A stretch of DNA of 64,000 bases, taken from assembly GCA_028015205.1 (NCBI GenBank), contig CM051514.1, positions 5,766,001-5,830,000 of the forward strand. The letters run 5' to 3'. The translations under genes were made by a program, and so were the position numbers. This stretch comes from Mytilisepta virgata. Lineage: Eukaryota > Mollusca > Bivalvia > Mytilida > Mytilidae. Shown in pieces: positions 21,484 to 36,400 of this stretch (positions are counted from its first letter, which is position 1; each line of letters opens with the position of its first letter). A model generated the notes under the pieces. The model ran no database searches and was not told where the DNA came from. It saw nothing but the letters and a program-made list of their open reading frames with translations.

Positions 21484-24400
21484 TTAGATCTTATTGAAAG
21501 CAGCGATGTCCACAGACTGTACAAAATCTTCAAAGGCTGTAATGGCTTCTTCTAAGAAATCTGTTCCAACCTGCAAAAATAAAATAAATTAGATTGGGGC
21601 AGTCGGAAATGACAGCTATCCCCATACTCCCTATGTTGTATCCCTGTGCACCTTTTTTACAATCATATCTTTGAATACAGGCCCAAATTTTGGAACATCA
21701 AAATTCTAAAATACTAAAACCTTACGGCAGATCTGCATACAGTATATGACAATACTGTATAGAAATTAAATGCATAAAATGAATTAGAGGCTTAACAGAG
21801 CCTGTATCGCTCACCTGGCTTTTATTAGACCATTTTAAAATGTGAGCTCTTTTGTATCCAAAACGTCATTTCTCTCAACTTTGGTTACAATCTGCCCATT
21901 ATTTCCTGAGCAAATGACATAAAAGTCCTTTCCCATATGGTTTTAAATGGAAACTTTGAACAGCTGCAGCTGTCGGTTAAGCAGACGAATCTAAACCAAA
22001 ATTGGATCATTTATAGAGTATTATTGTCATCAATCCTGCAAAGTTTCAAAACTTTTCATAATGTAGTTTCAGAGGAGAAAATTTTTGAAAATTGGCCAAT
22101 AAGATCAAAGATGGCCTCTGGCAGCCATGTTGTTCATCCAACTGGAACCAATGGTGGATTGTTTATAGAGGTCCTTCCATACATCATTCCTACCAAGTTT
22201 GGTTACAATCCACCAAGAAGTTTCAGAGGAGACGACAGACACAAAGTGTTGACATAAGCAGCTAAAAATGTAGTTTAGGTCACAAGCTTAAAATTTCAAT
22301 TTTCGACCCCTGTGGGCCCTAATTTTAGAAAATCAAAATTCTAATACCTTATTGAGCATCTGCATACAGTATGTGACAATACTGTATAGAAATTAAATGC
22401 ATAAAATGAATAAACTGTTGACACAGAGATATGTCTCGCCTGTAGGCAGAAAATTAAAAAAAAAACACATCAAATGGACAGCAACATTGCTTTATTGAAA
22501 GTGGCTGGACCATGACCTAGACAGGGCCTCGAATGGTCATCAAACTGAGATGTAATGATAGTAATCCAACAATAGAAAATATCATTGATCTATCACAAGT
22601 AGTTCCTATCAAACTAACTTAAGCAGAAAAGTTAACATTGAAAATTGCTAATTCATTGAAAGTCACTAGACCATGACCTAGGGGGACAGGGCCTTCAAAT
22701 GGTCATCAAATTAAGATGTACTGATAGAAATTCAACTTTATACAAAATATTAATCTATCACATGTAGTTCCTATCAAACTAACTCAAGCAGAAAACTTCA
22801 CAATGGATGACGCCGACACCTGTGTCTCACCTTCTGCAACTTTCATCACAGGCGGGGCAAAAATCAAAGAGTTTAGTTCACTAGCTTAAATTCTCAATTT
22901 TTGAAATTTGACCCATGAGGGCCCCAATTTTGGAAAATCAAAATTCTAAAAATTACTGTGCATCTACATACAGTATGTGACAATACTGTACAGAAATTAA
23001 ATGCATGAAGTTAATAAAACAAATTGACAGTTTTCGACGATTTTTGAAAGGATAAAATTCCATAACCATTCAAAGTGTGAAAATTGAGTTTTCAACGACT
23101 TTTAAACAACTAAAGTTCCATAACTCTGAAATTTGAAGGAATAAAATTCCATAACCGTCCAAAGACAGTTTTCGATGATTTTTCGACGATTAAAGTTCTA
23201 TAACTCCAAAATGATGGATGAATTATTGTTTAATGTCCAGTGGCAACCAGGTGCATATCAGGACGAGAACATGTTGATATGATGATGGATATAATCCCTG
23301 CTTTGTACTAGACCGACACGCTAAGTCGGATTTTTAATGTGCTAGCTCACGAGGTAATTGTACGCAGAAAGACATATTACCTCGCTCAGACACATTATAC
23401 TGATTCTGAGCCGACCAGTCTTTGCTCTTACTCCTAGATGCCGCCTGCTTGGAGGAGAAGCAGCAAATACCAATTTTAATGTCTTTGGTTTCACCCGGCC
23501 GGGGATCGAACCCGCGACCTTCTGCACTCGGGGCGAGCACACTACCACGAGACCACCGAGGCGGTCGAACTCCAAAATGTCATACAGGAAATTTATAAAA
23601 AAAAACAAAAGGGAGCTTACATTAATAGATATACAATGTAAACAAGTCACCAAATTTCATGAGATTTGCTCACAGCATTTTTGAGTTGTTGTCCAAAATC
23701 CGGAAAATCCCCCCTTTGTTATTAATAAAGTCCCATTACTCCAATACGTAAAATCTATTAACAGGTACATATACTTACATTAGATAGGTTAAACTCACCT
23801 TATCATCTTCTACAACACAACTGATCTGTAATTTTTTAATTCCATAACCTACAGGTACAAGCTTGGCTGTAATTAAAAAAAGAATTACATCAGAATTAAG
23901 AAATATGTTTTACAAATGTTTCATTCCTGTAAGGGACAGAAATGATTTGCGCAATTGTTCCCAGAGACAAGGTGCTGGCATAAAATACGTGTTTTCTTAA
24001 CTTCTAATGTATGTATGCTAGTGCTAGTAGTTACAAATCTGAAGAAGATTACACTGATAGCATTATATCATTCAACAAAGAAACCATTCTCATCTGTCTA
24101 AAACAAAAGCAAAGTCACAGATGCGCTTGACAGGTATAATGCATTGCATATATTTGTTTAACAATAAACATTACAAATCTGAGAGGAAGGAACAGTCAAG
24201 TTTTACAATGTCAAAATTTATTTATCAATTCTCATGACATCAGTTAAAAAATTCTCATTTTATAAAAATATATACCTCAATACATCATCAAAGGAAACAC
24301 GGCAGCCACGCTGCATATCCCCGCATATTGAAATAAATATTAGTAGATGAAGATTAATTGTAATAATGCAAATTTGTCATTATACATGCTGTTCTAAAGA

Positions 24401-27400
24401 ATCTTGAATAATTTTAGTAATGAATTGGACAGGTGAGATAGTAGTCATAATGTTAAATGAAGTGTGACTGATTACGATATCATATATTGATAATGTAAAT
24501 ACATGTACTGTTTTTATAATGACATGTTCTACTAATTAAGTGTAAATTTACCAAAGTTGGAATATCACTTTTGCAAACTGAATGATTAGCCTAAGTCTTG
24601 TGACATTAATAGTTATTACATGTAATATGCATGGTTGCTAGATACATTTCCAAAAAAATGAAGATAGTAGAGTCCTTCAGGAAATTTACCAAAATTGGAG
24701 TTATTTTTTTTGGAATCCAAATATTCCATTTAATTTTGGATATGTAATCATTCCCTATACAGCTGTTGCTTTTTTGTAAACAAATATGTATGGCAGCTAC
24801 ATGTAGGTACTTTTCCAAAAAATTCAGATCTTATAAAGAGTCTTTCAGGCAATTAACCAAATTGGAATTCAATTTTTGGAAATTGGTAAGCTTAACTCTA
24901 GTGATATTAATAGTTTTTAATATGTATAGTTGCTAGATACATTTCCAAAAAATGAAGGTCTTAGAGTCTTTCAGGAAATTTACCAAAGTTGGAATTTTCT
25001 TTTTTGGAATCAAAATATTCCATTTAACAGCTATTATTCACTAGTGTCTGATAGTATGGTTGATTGGTAGTTTTCAAAAATTAATAAGTCTGAGATTCTT
25101 CCAGAAAATTTTTTCTGCCCCAAGGGCAAATTTCAAAATTCCAAAACCTTCGGCACAGACAAATTTTAAAGTGCTAGTAATGCACCAATTTTTATGTTTC
25201 TACCACTAAGGGTGTAAGAGGAGTTCTGTAACAATCGATTTTGGGATTTTTTAACTCTCTTGCTATGCCCCCAGGGGGTTCAGAAAAATTCTCATGCCAC
25301 TTTTGAATTTGTCATATGTTATACTAGTCATGGTTTCAGTTTCAGCATTATACATGTAGTTCAAATAGTTTAAAAGATTTCACTATTTAAAGTATATCGC
25401 GAAATCCATTTTTTGCTCATAAGTATGCCCTAAGGACAAATTCAAAGATTCCAAGACATCCGGCACAATCCACATCAACAATGCTAACAATGATCTAAGT
25501 TTCAGTCTTCTATCTCTTATGGTTCCTGAGATAATCCTGGACATTAGGTACACACGTACGTACGGCGAACAGCAAAACATTATCCCCGCCGTTTCGCTAG
25601 CGCATTGATAAAAACCCAAAATTATATGATGTTGAATGTGGTACCTTGGTCTCAAGATAAAAACTAAATCTCAGTTTCCTTTCAGGAGGACATAGTTCCA
25701 GCTCAGTCTTGATTCATAAATTAAAATCAAAGGCAGAATGAGATGAAAATTATAACTAGTTCTCAAACACATGTAGAATAGAGACAACCCGACCAAAGAG
25801 CAGAAAACAGCCCAAGACTACCAATGGGTCTCATTTACAAACAGTGTGTTACAGGAGGAACGAAGATCAAGGCTATAGCTCAGCCTCAATCCCAGAATTC
25901 CTGTTTTTATTTTAGAAAGTCTTATAATGACAGATCAAGTACTTGTGATCGCTCATTACTTCACTCGACCTTCTGGAAAAATAAATATATGGTATCTTGT
26001 ATTCTTAAAAACAACTTCTAATCTCTATTCTTTGCAAGCTCATGCAATCCATCCTGCCCCTCCCTTTTATGATTGAAAAATCAGAAAGCAACTGTCATAT
26101 ATAAAAAAGATTACAGAAATTAATAAACTACTGCACCTTATGGGCATGATATGCCCATCCCCAGTAGACCGAGATTGCTCTGACATCTATGGCCTTTTTT
26201 GTGACATACTGGGGCTGTGGGAAAATTAGTTGAGACGTACTAGAGTTAGTGCATAACATGTGAAAAAATGCTTTTATTCACAATCTAAGTCCCATAACTC
26301 TGGAACAACAAAAGTGAAAATCGTAAAAAAAGTATACAGACCCTCAGACTACCATTTGTAATAATGTGTTAAAGTTTGAACAAAATTAGTCAAGGTGTAC
26401 TCTAATTAGTGCGCGACATATTTACGTCAGATGGACAAGAGTGACAACGGTATACCATAATACGACCGTCCTTGACAAAAACAGGATAAAAGAAAAATGT
26501 TGGGCAATTTTAACTTTTAAATTTTTTTGTTCTGTTATTATTTTGCATTTGGTTTTGTTTGCCAAAATCCAGAAATCTGGAAAATTAAATGTTTTGTATA
26601 GGAATATATAGGGAAAAATAATTGTCAAAATCTGGAAATCTGGCATATTTCAGGCATGTACTGGTATAATAATGTGGGGTTAAAACAGGACCTAACAAAC
26701 TTTATATGTCTGTATTTATTTTGGCTACTTACACGCTCCCCATAACAGACCATCTGTGGCTATTGTTCTAACACATTTTTCTAATTCTGCCATGTCTGTT
26801 TCATCATCCCAAGGTTTTACATCTAATATAATACTACTCTTAGCAATAAGGGCAGGTTCTACAATAACAAAGTACCAATTTGATAATATGTATAGTATTA
26901 TTAACAGGTATTATGTACTATAAATTTGTCAATCAATGTTTGTATTTATTATTGCCAATCATCCTCAACTTTTTTCTTAATATAATGGCATTAATTTTAA
27001 TAAATGCTGATATTGATCCAGTAAAATGAAATACTCAAACAGGTTGTGAAGTTTTATAATAACAAACTACAGTGAAATAAATGGATTATTTATAATTTAA
27101 ATATTCTTTTGCGGACGTCACCAGTGTGCATAATGCAAAATCATTAAAAAATCTTTTTTCAAGTTTACTTACACGTCTTGTACAAGACTGTTTGCACAGT
27201 AGGTTCTGATTTTTATTTTTTAACTAGCTAAATACAAGACTTTTTTTTTCAAGTTATTGAAAAAAATATCAGCCTTTTTTATTTGAAGAACAGAGATGCG
27301 CATGTTTGGGACTCTAAGGGCCCTGGGGTGCACCCTTCTATAGTACCGTTTATATCTAATAACGGCTTGACCATCACAGCCCAGTAAATTAGGCTAAAAC

Positions 27401-30400
27401 TGTTACCCCTGTCGATAAAAAGTAACCATTACCGAGGTGAAAAGAAATGTAAAACAAATATCGGAGATGGATAAATTTTGTCCGGAATTGGCAGTTACGC
27501 AATGAAAAATTCCAGAAATTTGCACTTCCCATACCGGAAACTATCTTAAGTTCAAAATTATATTCCATAATGGCAACAATTTTCTTTTGCCAGTGTGACG
27601 AACTCTACATGATTTTCATTCGCCACTTGGCATTTTCTTTCCTATTTGGCGATGTGGCAATCATTTAGAGCTAACACAGAAAGTGATGAGTGATGGCAAT
27701 AGCTCACCTGACGGTCATCTAAAAAGTATTATGATGCCCAACCTCATCCTTATATGGATCTCTAGATCTGCTAGTTCTTGTCTAGCATAAGTTGGTACCT
27801 CCTACCAATTTTTCATCCTTATTTTAACTGAACAAATTTATCAACTTTCATTTGAATGGAGATATATTTCTCTATATTTTGATTTGTTACTTCCTGTAAA
27901 AAATTTAGCAAAATACATTTACTTTTAGCTTTTTTTTCTGCATATTCTTTCAATCTCTGTTGTTTGATTTTCTCTGCTTCCTCATCATCATCAGATCCGA
28001 ACAAGTCAAAGTCATCATCGTCATCAGCAGCACCATTTGTAGCAGAATTTGTCGCATCCCCAGATGATGGTCCATAGGAACTTAAGTCTTTCTTGGTACC
28101 TCTAAATCTATATGAAGGATAAACTAAAACTTAGACATCAACACATTAAACCACTCAGTGGTCTCGTGGTAGTGTGCTCGCCTTGAGTAGGAAAGGTTTG
28201 GGGTTTGATCCCACATTAAAATTGGTATTTTCTGCTTCTCTGCCAAGCCTGTTGCATCTAGGGGTTAGAGCAAAAGACTTGCCGGCTTGGAGTCAGTATA
28301 ATATCTCTGATTGGGTTGGGATGATATGTCTTCCTGCGGAATTTTAATTCATGAGCTAGCATATTAAAACTCTGGCTTAGAGTGTCTGTCTAGTACAAAG
28401 CATGGTTTAAATTCAGACCATGTTCTTGTCCTGATATGCACTAAATGGTCACTACCGGTTGTTATACAATAATGAACAGAGATGATCACAATACTGTTTT
28501 CTGGTTCCCAGAAAATGACAAGAAAAACGTTCAAATTAGCTAGAAATGGCATTTAAAGTTTGTCATCTTTATTGAGCACCTTTCATGAATATTAATGATC
28601 AATTCATTAAAAACAAATGACCGAACAATTCTAGAAGTACAGGATTTAATGTCTTCCTTTTATACTTCCGTTGCATTAAACAGGTTGATCTTTTGGAATC
28701 AATAATGGTCATAGAACAACATAAACCTAATTTCCTAAAAAAAATAAATGTTTTTTAGTGACGAAAATTTAAAGAAATCATGGTACAATGTAAGTTCTAA
28801 ACAACAGAATTTTGTTTGAAAATACTTTAAATATGCTATGTGATACAGATGACATTAGAATTATTCAAATTCAAGTGTCTCTGTACATCTTCTGATTTGG
28901 TTTAAAACTTACTTTGATCTGTCCAGATTATTGTACGAGGTGATCTGATTGTACCATCGCAGAACATTAACTAGCTCTTTTGAGGGAGGACCTGACAGGG
29001 CAGTAATGACCACATTATCAGCTTGTGATGGTTGATACCTGAAAAGAAAATAAATGAAGTTAAAAGATTAGTGAGTTTGTTGAAAAGCTATTTTGACTCG
29101 TAGAAAATAAGTCGATATGGATTTGACACTAATGTATTTCAAAGGCTTGTTGTCTACATTAATCTTTATAGGCACGTGTATATATAATATAAAAAATGGT
29201 TTGTCAATTTGAAACCACTGTCACAATAGAATTATAAGCTAATTTTCTGTTGATTATTTAACCCTGACTACAAGAACATAAAAAATTTATCCTTCCTTAT
29301 CAAGGTTATATTTTTCAACTACAAATATGATTTTCAAATACTAAATAACCTCACTCAAAAGGCTGAAAAAAATTGAAAAAAAGACTCGTCTTTAATATGT
29401 TAAATTATAGAAATATAAATTCTTTACTTTCCAATCATGGACCCTTGTGGGTTTTAAATTTCATACAATGATTTTTTTTTTTATGACAATACAGTACAGT
29501 CAGTGTTTCTTCCTCTAAATCCCGTTTCCCTTCAAGGGCACTTCTCACTGAACGAGGAAAACCACGCTGGGCAGATTGGTACGATCGCGGACGCAAAAAT
29601 ATATGGGTTAACTGGACGAATTTGATCAATTTGAACGTATTTTTAAAGAGATTATTGTGTTAACAATCCCAAGTTTTTTATGTTTAAAATCGTATATTTT
29701 ATGAGGGTAAACACAACAGGTGTTCAGGTGTGTCATAAAAATGTGTCATTGTTTATTCTGGCGTCTGCAGTATTAGTAATTTATCTATTGTTACCTTTAA
29801 CGCCAATAACAACAGAGTCCATTGCTTCAATTGTTTTCAATGTAATTATGATCAATTATTTATTTATAATAAAGTGCTGCACTGATTAGCTACAAAATGT
29901 ACATACTAATTATTTTTCTTGTTCAGGTGAGTTACGTTTCTGAGAATGTCAATGTCAATCGTAAATACATCTTCTTATGTGTTGTGAATACATGTATGTA
30001 TGTATGTAATTCATCTACGTATACTTTCTCATTTGGAATGTCCAAATACTGGGTAGTTGAAAGGAGTGTTTATATAATTTTCTTTGTTAAAAGTATTTCT
30101 TCCTGACCACACACCTGTTATTCCAAATTGAAGGTGTTAATTATCAGCTTACGATTAAAGCGTGGTTTGAGAGTATGATTGTGTTACCAGTAATTATATA
30201 TATCTAGTATGGAATAAATAGTCATTGTAAGGTAATGGAAAGATTAATTTTTGACTCCTGTGTTTATTATCTGACAGGTTTTTGTTATAGATGTAGGTGC
30301 ATACCTACCTTTATCTTCCATACGACGGAAACATAAAGTTTTGATACGATCACTGACGCAAAAACATGGGTTAACTGGACGAATATTATCAATTTGAACG

Positions 30401-33400
30401 TATTTTTAAAGCGATTATTGTTTTAACAATCCCGTGTTTTTTACGTTTAAAATCGGATATTTTATGGGGGTAAACACCACAGGTGTTCAGGTGTGTCATA
30501 AAAATGTGTCATTGTTTATTCTGGCGTCTGCGGTATTAGTAATTTATCCATTGTTACCTTTAACGCCAATAACAACAGAGTCCATTGCTTCAATTGTTTT
30601 CAATGTAATTATGATCAACTATTTATTTTTAATAAAGTGCACTGATTAGCTACATACTAATTATTTTTCTTGTTCAGGTGAGTTACGTTTCTGAGAAGAA
30701 AAAAAAAAATAAAAACGTTTCCGAGAATGTCAGTGTCAATCGTAAAAACAACTAGGTATACTTTCTCATTTGGAATGTCCAAATACTGCGTAGTTGCAGT
30801 GAGTTTTTATATAATTTTGTTTATTAAAAGTATTTCTTCCTGACAACACACCTGTTATTCCAAATTGAAGGTGTTAATTATCAGCTTACGATTAAAGCGT
30901 GGTTTCAGAGTAACATTGTGTTACCAGTAATTATATATATATATAGTATGGAATAAATAGTCATAGAAGATCTATAGTGAATTTTAAATATTAAAACATT
31001 GCCTACCCTTCAGAACTATAATTTTGAAATTATAAAAACACACGAAAAATACTTTGTCAACGCTAGTTTTTCCTTAATTGCGCAATTCTTCAACGCATGC
31101 ATTTTTGTATTAATATATAAAAACATTACGATTTTTAAATACAGATAATTATTAGAAAAGGCTCATTATCCTTTTGATAAAAATGTTTTATACATGTGTA
31201 CATTTAATTATTCACATGTTAATCAACTAGTTGTTGTTTCAAATGTAATATATAGTAGATTCACTGCATTGTTATAAGGTAATGGCAGATTAATTTTTGA
31301 CACCTGTGTTCAAGGTTTTGTTATACATGTAGGTGTGTATACCTACCTTCATCTGCCAGACGTCAAGCTGTTTGGTATTGTGGAAGATTGAAACATAAAG
31401 TTTAGGGAAAAATATACCTCGAAATAAAAATCTACAAAGAGGGAAAGGAGAATCCCTAAATATTAATTCTCATTAAAAAAAAATATGCAAAGTGTGCAGT
31501 TCATTCTAATTTTTGAAAGGTACACTATTTTATACGGTATGAAATAAAAGAAAAAAAAATTTTGATTAACATGTATTTCTTCCTTACAACACACCTGTTA
31601 CTCAAACTGAAGGTGTTAATTGTTAGCTTACGATTAAAGCGTGATTTCAGAGTATGATTGTGTTACCGGTAATTATATAAATCTACATGTAGTATGGAAT
31701 AGATGCTGAAGGTCTGAAGTGGATTTTCAGAACTTTAAATATTAAAACATTGCCTACCCTTCAAAACTATAATTTCGAAATTATAAATTAATACACAATA
31801 CTTTGTCAACACTAGTTTTTCCTTAATTGCGTAATTCTTCAATGCATTGTATTAATATAAAAAAAACATTGTGATTTTTAAATACAGATATTTATTACAA
31901 AAAACTCAATATCCTTTGGATTAAAATGTTTTATACACGTGTACATTTAATTATTCACATGTTAATCAACAAGTTGTTGTTTCAAATAAACGTAATATAT
32001 AGGAGATTCGCTTGAATTGTTGTAAGGTAATGGACAGATTGATTTTTGACACGTGTGTTTATTATATACTCTCTCAAAAAAGAAACGCAACATCAGATTA
32101 TCTTTTTGAAATATTATTTTTCCGGACAAATAACCAATAAATATCAAAATATATGTACACATGATCATAATTACACCTTCATAAAAAGTTTCCAGGTACA
32201 ATCATTTAAATTCATCCACCCGTAAACGACTTTGGTCGCAATCTGGGACACCCTACGATTTACGCATTGCCAAAAACTGGGTCGACTTTCACGTGCAAAT
32301 CATGGGTTATTTTTTAGCTCAGTCAGTCGGTATAAAAAACCGGTATTTCTTTTCATGAATGCATTCGTAAAATAAAATTCTGATGAGGTGACGCTATGCC
32401 AAGGTTAGACGCTGCTACCCGGAATATCGCTATCGGACGACTAGAGGCCGGAGAATCACAGAATGCTGTTGCTGTAACGTACAATGTTCATCGTAGCACA
32501 ATTTCACGCCTTTGGGGACGCTACCTGCAGCTTGGTACTACGACAGATCGGCCACGTTCAGGGCGCCCGCGTGTTACAACCAGGGCGCAAGATCGTTACA
32601 TCAGACTTTTCCATCTGCGGAATAGGACTATTGCTGCAACAGAAACAGCTGTAAACGTCCCTGGGTTGCGCCGTATATCAGCACAGACAGTATGCAATCG
32701 GTTACGTTCTCATGGATTGAGGGCAAGAAGACCTTACTTTGGAGCAACACTGAGACGCCAACACCGCCGAGCGAGGGTTAGATGGTGTACTACAGTTCGT
32801 GCATGGAATTTACAGAACTGGAGAAGAGTATGGTTCAGCGATGAGTCACGTTTTCAACTGGAAAAGCGAGATGGTCGCATACGTGTGTATAGGCGCCGAA
32901 ACGAACGTTTTGCGCAAAACTGTGTTGTGGAGAGAGACAATTTTGGCGGAGGCAGTGTTATGATGTGGGCCGCTATTTCTTATGCCAGAAACACACAGCT
33001 GATACATATCCAAGGCAATCTGAACGCTGTTAGGTATAGAGACGAAATTTTACGACCTCATTTATTGCCCGTAATTGACATTCGGAGAGAAATTTTTCAG
33101 CACGACAATGCCCGACCACATACAGCACGTGTAACAGTAGACTTTTTAGAACAACAGAATGTCAATGCGATCCGTTGGCCGTCACGATCACCCGATCTTA
33201 ATCCAATTGAACATTTGTGGGATGAAGTGGATCGGCGCGTGCGCCAACGACAACCACCACCGCAAAATCTGCAACAATTACAGCAGGCACTTCAGTTTGA
33301 GTGGCAAAGGATACCGCGTGTTCGAACTCAGCGTTTAATTCAATCTATGCCAAGAAGAGTCGGGGCTGTGTTACAAGCAAATGGTGGACATACCAGATAT

Positions 33401-36400
33401 TGACAATTTATGAGTGATTTATTGACAATATGTGACAAACTGTGATATTCCAAGGTAAAAGAACTCATGAACAAGAAGTGTGCCAATTTTTGCATTCCTG
33501 TGTAAATTATTTATATCATAAATTATGAAAATAATATATGAAGTAAATTTCCTATTTTCTGTATGTTGCGTTTCTTTTTTGAGAGAGTATACATTTACGA
33601 GACCAAGGTTTTTGTTATAGATGTGTATACCTACCTTTATCTATCAGACGATTGAAACATAAAGTTTATAGAAAAATATAACATAAACATCTACAGAGAG
33701 GGAAAGGAGAATCTCTAAACATTAATTCTCATTAAAAAAAAACATGCAAAGATTGAAGTTCATTCTAATATTTTAAAGGTACAATATTTTATACGGTATG
33801 AAAAAAGAAATAAAATGCTCCGCTGGGCGCAGCTTGATACGACCGCAGAGGTCGAACCCTGAACAGTTGGGGCAAGTATGGACACAACATTCAAGCTTGA
33901 TACAGTACTGAATTTGGTTGATTGATTGATTGTTGCTTAACGTCCAGTGGCAAATATTTCATGCATCTTCATGACGAGAACCAGTTCAATTTATCAAACA
34001 ATTCAATTAGGGGTGGGATGGGACACAAAGGGGAACCAATTTTGACTGCCACTGTAAAAGGAGGATGGTTGGGTAGGGTCGGATAATTTAGCCTCCTGTA
34101 GCGGCCATCAGCCTACTCTTTTTCGAAAACTACAGAAGGGGTCTTTAGCGTGCAGGGAGTGTGGCATTCTCCAAACACGTTACCCACTATGGTCCGCGGT
34201 CAGGCTTTCCGTATTATGACCTGACAACCCCCCCAACGAGACTGAATTTGGATTGTGAATAAATATTTGACACAGCATAGGTTTCTGACACAGAATTAAT
34301 GTGGTCTAAGAACTTAAAATTTTTTAATTTACCTATTCAAACAATATCAGTATTATTTGTTTTTATATATAAATCAGAAATAACCAATTTAAAATTTAAA
34401 ATTGGGCACACATATCAATTTCTTGCTATTGCGCAATACTGTGCAATTGAAGATTTCTTGCTATTGTGCAATACTGTGCAATTGAAAATTCCCCCCCCCC
34501 AAAAAAATAAATAATTTACCCCTTTTTTAGCTTTTGTGCAATACACTATGAAGTTGCACATTGACCCCCCCCCCCCCTCCCCAAAAAAAAACCCAAAAAA
34601 CAATAAAATTTATTGTAACCCCCCTTTTTTTGCTAAAAGAAATTTGAAATTTCCTTTTTAATTTATGAAATATGAAATGAGAAAAAAATTAAATGTGTTT
34701 GGATTACCTCCCTTAGCCCACCAAGATAATATCATACATTTCTATTTACTTATACTAAAGTTATTGTGCAAAAACCAAGAAAAATGCTTATTTGGGCCCT
34801 TTTTTAGCCCCTAATTCCTAAACTGTTGGGATCAAAACTCCAAAAAATGGTCATAAACCTTGTGTTAAAATTTCATAGATTTCTATTTACTTATACTAGA
34901 GTTATTGTGCGAAAACCAAGAAAAATGCTTATTGGGCCCTTTTTTGGCCCCTAATTCTTAAACTGTTGGGACCAAAACTCCCAAAATCAATCCCAACCTT
35001 CCTTTTGTGGTCATAAACCTTGTGTTTAAATTTCATAGATTTCTATTAACTTATACTAAAGTTATAGTGCGAAAACCAAATGTCTACAGACTCCGACGGA
35101 CGACGACAACGACGCCAACGTCATACCAATATACGATCGCAAAAATTTTGCGGTCGTATAAAAATGAGGTTAAGAACATCGTCGGAAAGCCACAGCTGGT
35201 CCCGCTTACGCTTTCCTTCCACTTTCGGTGACTGGCCGTGAGTTTTCGACAATGGGTTAAGGAGAGAGCACAAGGATTAGTAATAGAACAAATGTATTAT
35301 TTTTTATTTTAATACTTCAATAGCATCATTGAAATACAGCCAAGTATAAATTATTCAACTTTTGAAAAACTAAAACTTATTTTATCTTCTAACGATCTTA
35401 TGCGGTTTGTTGCTCCATTTATAAAATAGTCCTAAGCAAAAACAAAAAATTTCGTCTGCCGCAATATTTGATAAAACTACATGTATCTTAATTTGTTTTT
35501 TATTTAAGAAGTACACAGTAAAAAATCAATATACCATACAAGTTATTTTTCCAAATTGTATTGATTGAAGATTTTATCGTACTGTCATATACTTTCCCGC
35601 CAGTTTTTGCACGAGAATTGTGTGGTCTTGTCACAGGTACATAATTTGACACTTGTCAATACATGTTACAAATCATCGATATACCACGCCTTCCTTGTAA
35701 TCCATAATACCTTGACCTGTTACTTCAAACAATATACCGCGGTCAAGATTATTGTCAATCATTGTCTAGTCTACAGGATGACCCATTTATTTATGCTGAC
35801 ACCGATATTGGACAAATCTGTTATTATGAACATAAAACAACTCCCGACTGCATATAAAATTATATAATTATGAAAAGGATTGGAATTAAATTAATAATTC
35901 TGGTATTAAAGAACACATGACGTCAATTTTTAACCCGTTTTATTATATCGATCTGCTGACCGTCCACCGTGTTTTTCTACAGTCAAAACGAACTTTCACC
36001 TGATAACGGATGCCCACGTTCAACGTGGACAATAACCAGCCAACGTGGATCGGATAGTTGGTGGGCTTCCGTCAAAAAACGTGGGCATTGCGCTGCGCGA
36101 TCCTTTATACTTATTCTGTAAAATATTTAAGAAACATACTTTGGAGCAATGCATGAATATCCGGTGCATGTTTATTTATTAATTTTCAGGATTTTATGCA
36201 ATCCATCAATGTGATACTTATAACTAGTCAAATCTAACAGAAGAGTTATCTCCCTTTTATATTGAAATTTCCGGAGCATTTTTAGAAGATATGACTGAAC
36301 AAAATTAGACAAATTAAATTCTTTTAGATCTGAGATAGCTATAAATTGCTTATGTAGAAATGTCAGTAAATGCCAGGTGGAGATGTTTTGGGGGAAAGTT

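Larger units (their letters stand above)
29575..33790 (-). repeat. Triplicated segment in eEF1B intron 1
   Basis: Three tandem, diverged copies are visible. Copy 1 (about 29575-30345) and copy 2 (about 30345-31390) share ACGATC..GACGCAAAAA, GTTAACTGGACGAAT and a 200-bp block from TTTAAAATCG to GATTAGCTAC. Copies 2 and 3 (about 31545-33790) share ACACACCTGTTA, GGTGTTAATTATCAGCTTACG and AAAGAGGGAAAGGAGAATC. A Tc1-like transposon (32067-33589) interrupts copy 3 at the position where copy 1 reads TTATTATCTGACAGG. Confidence 0.8.

Noticed and set aside
23334..23684. ORFs of 68-108 codons on both strands
   Set aside because: They are translations of the family 2 SINE.
27819..28004. 61-codon ORF with an acidic start ([16 protein letters not shown])
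   Set aside because: Not a separate gene: it is part of eEF1B exon 3 read past its splice donor.
35163..35245. GC-richer stretch that might be a conserved exon on the minus strand
   Set aside because: No reading frame gives a recognisable protein, and the eEF1B exon chain is complete without it.
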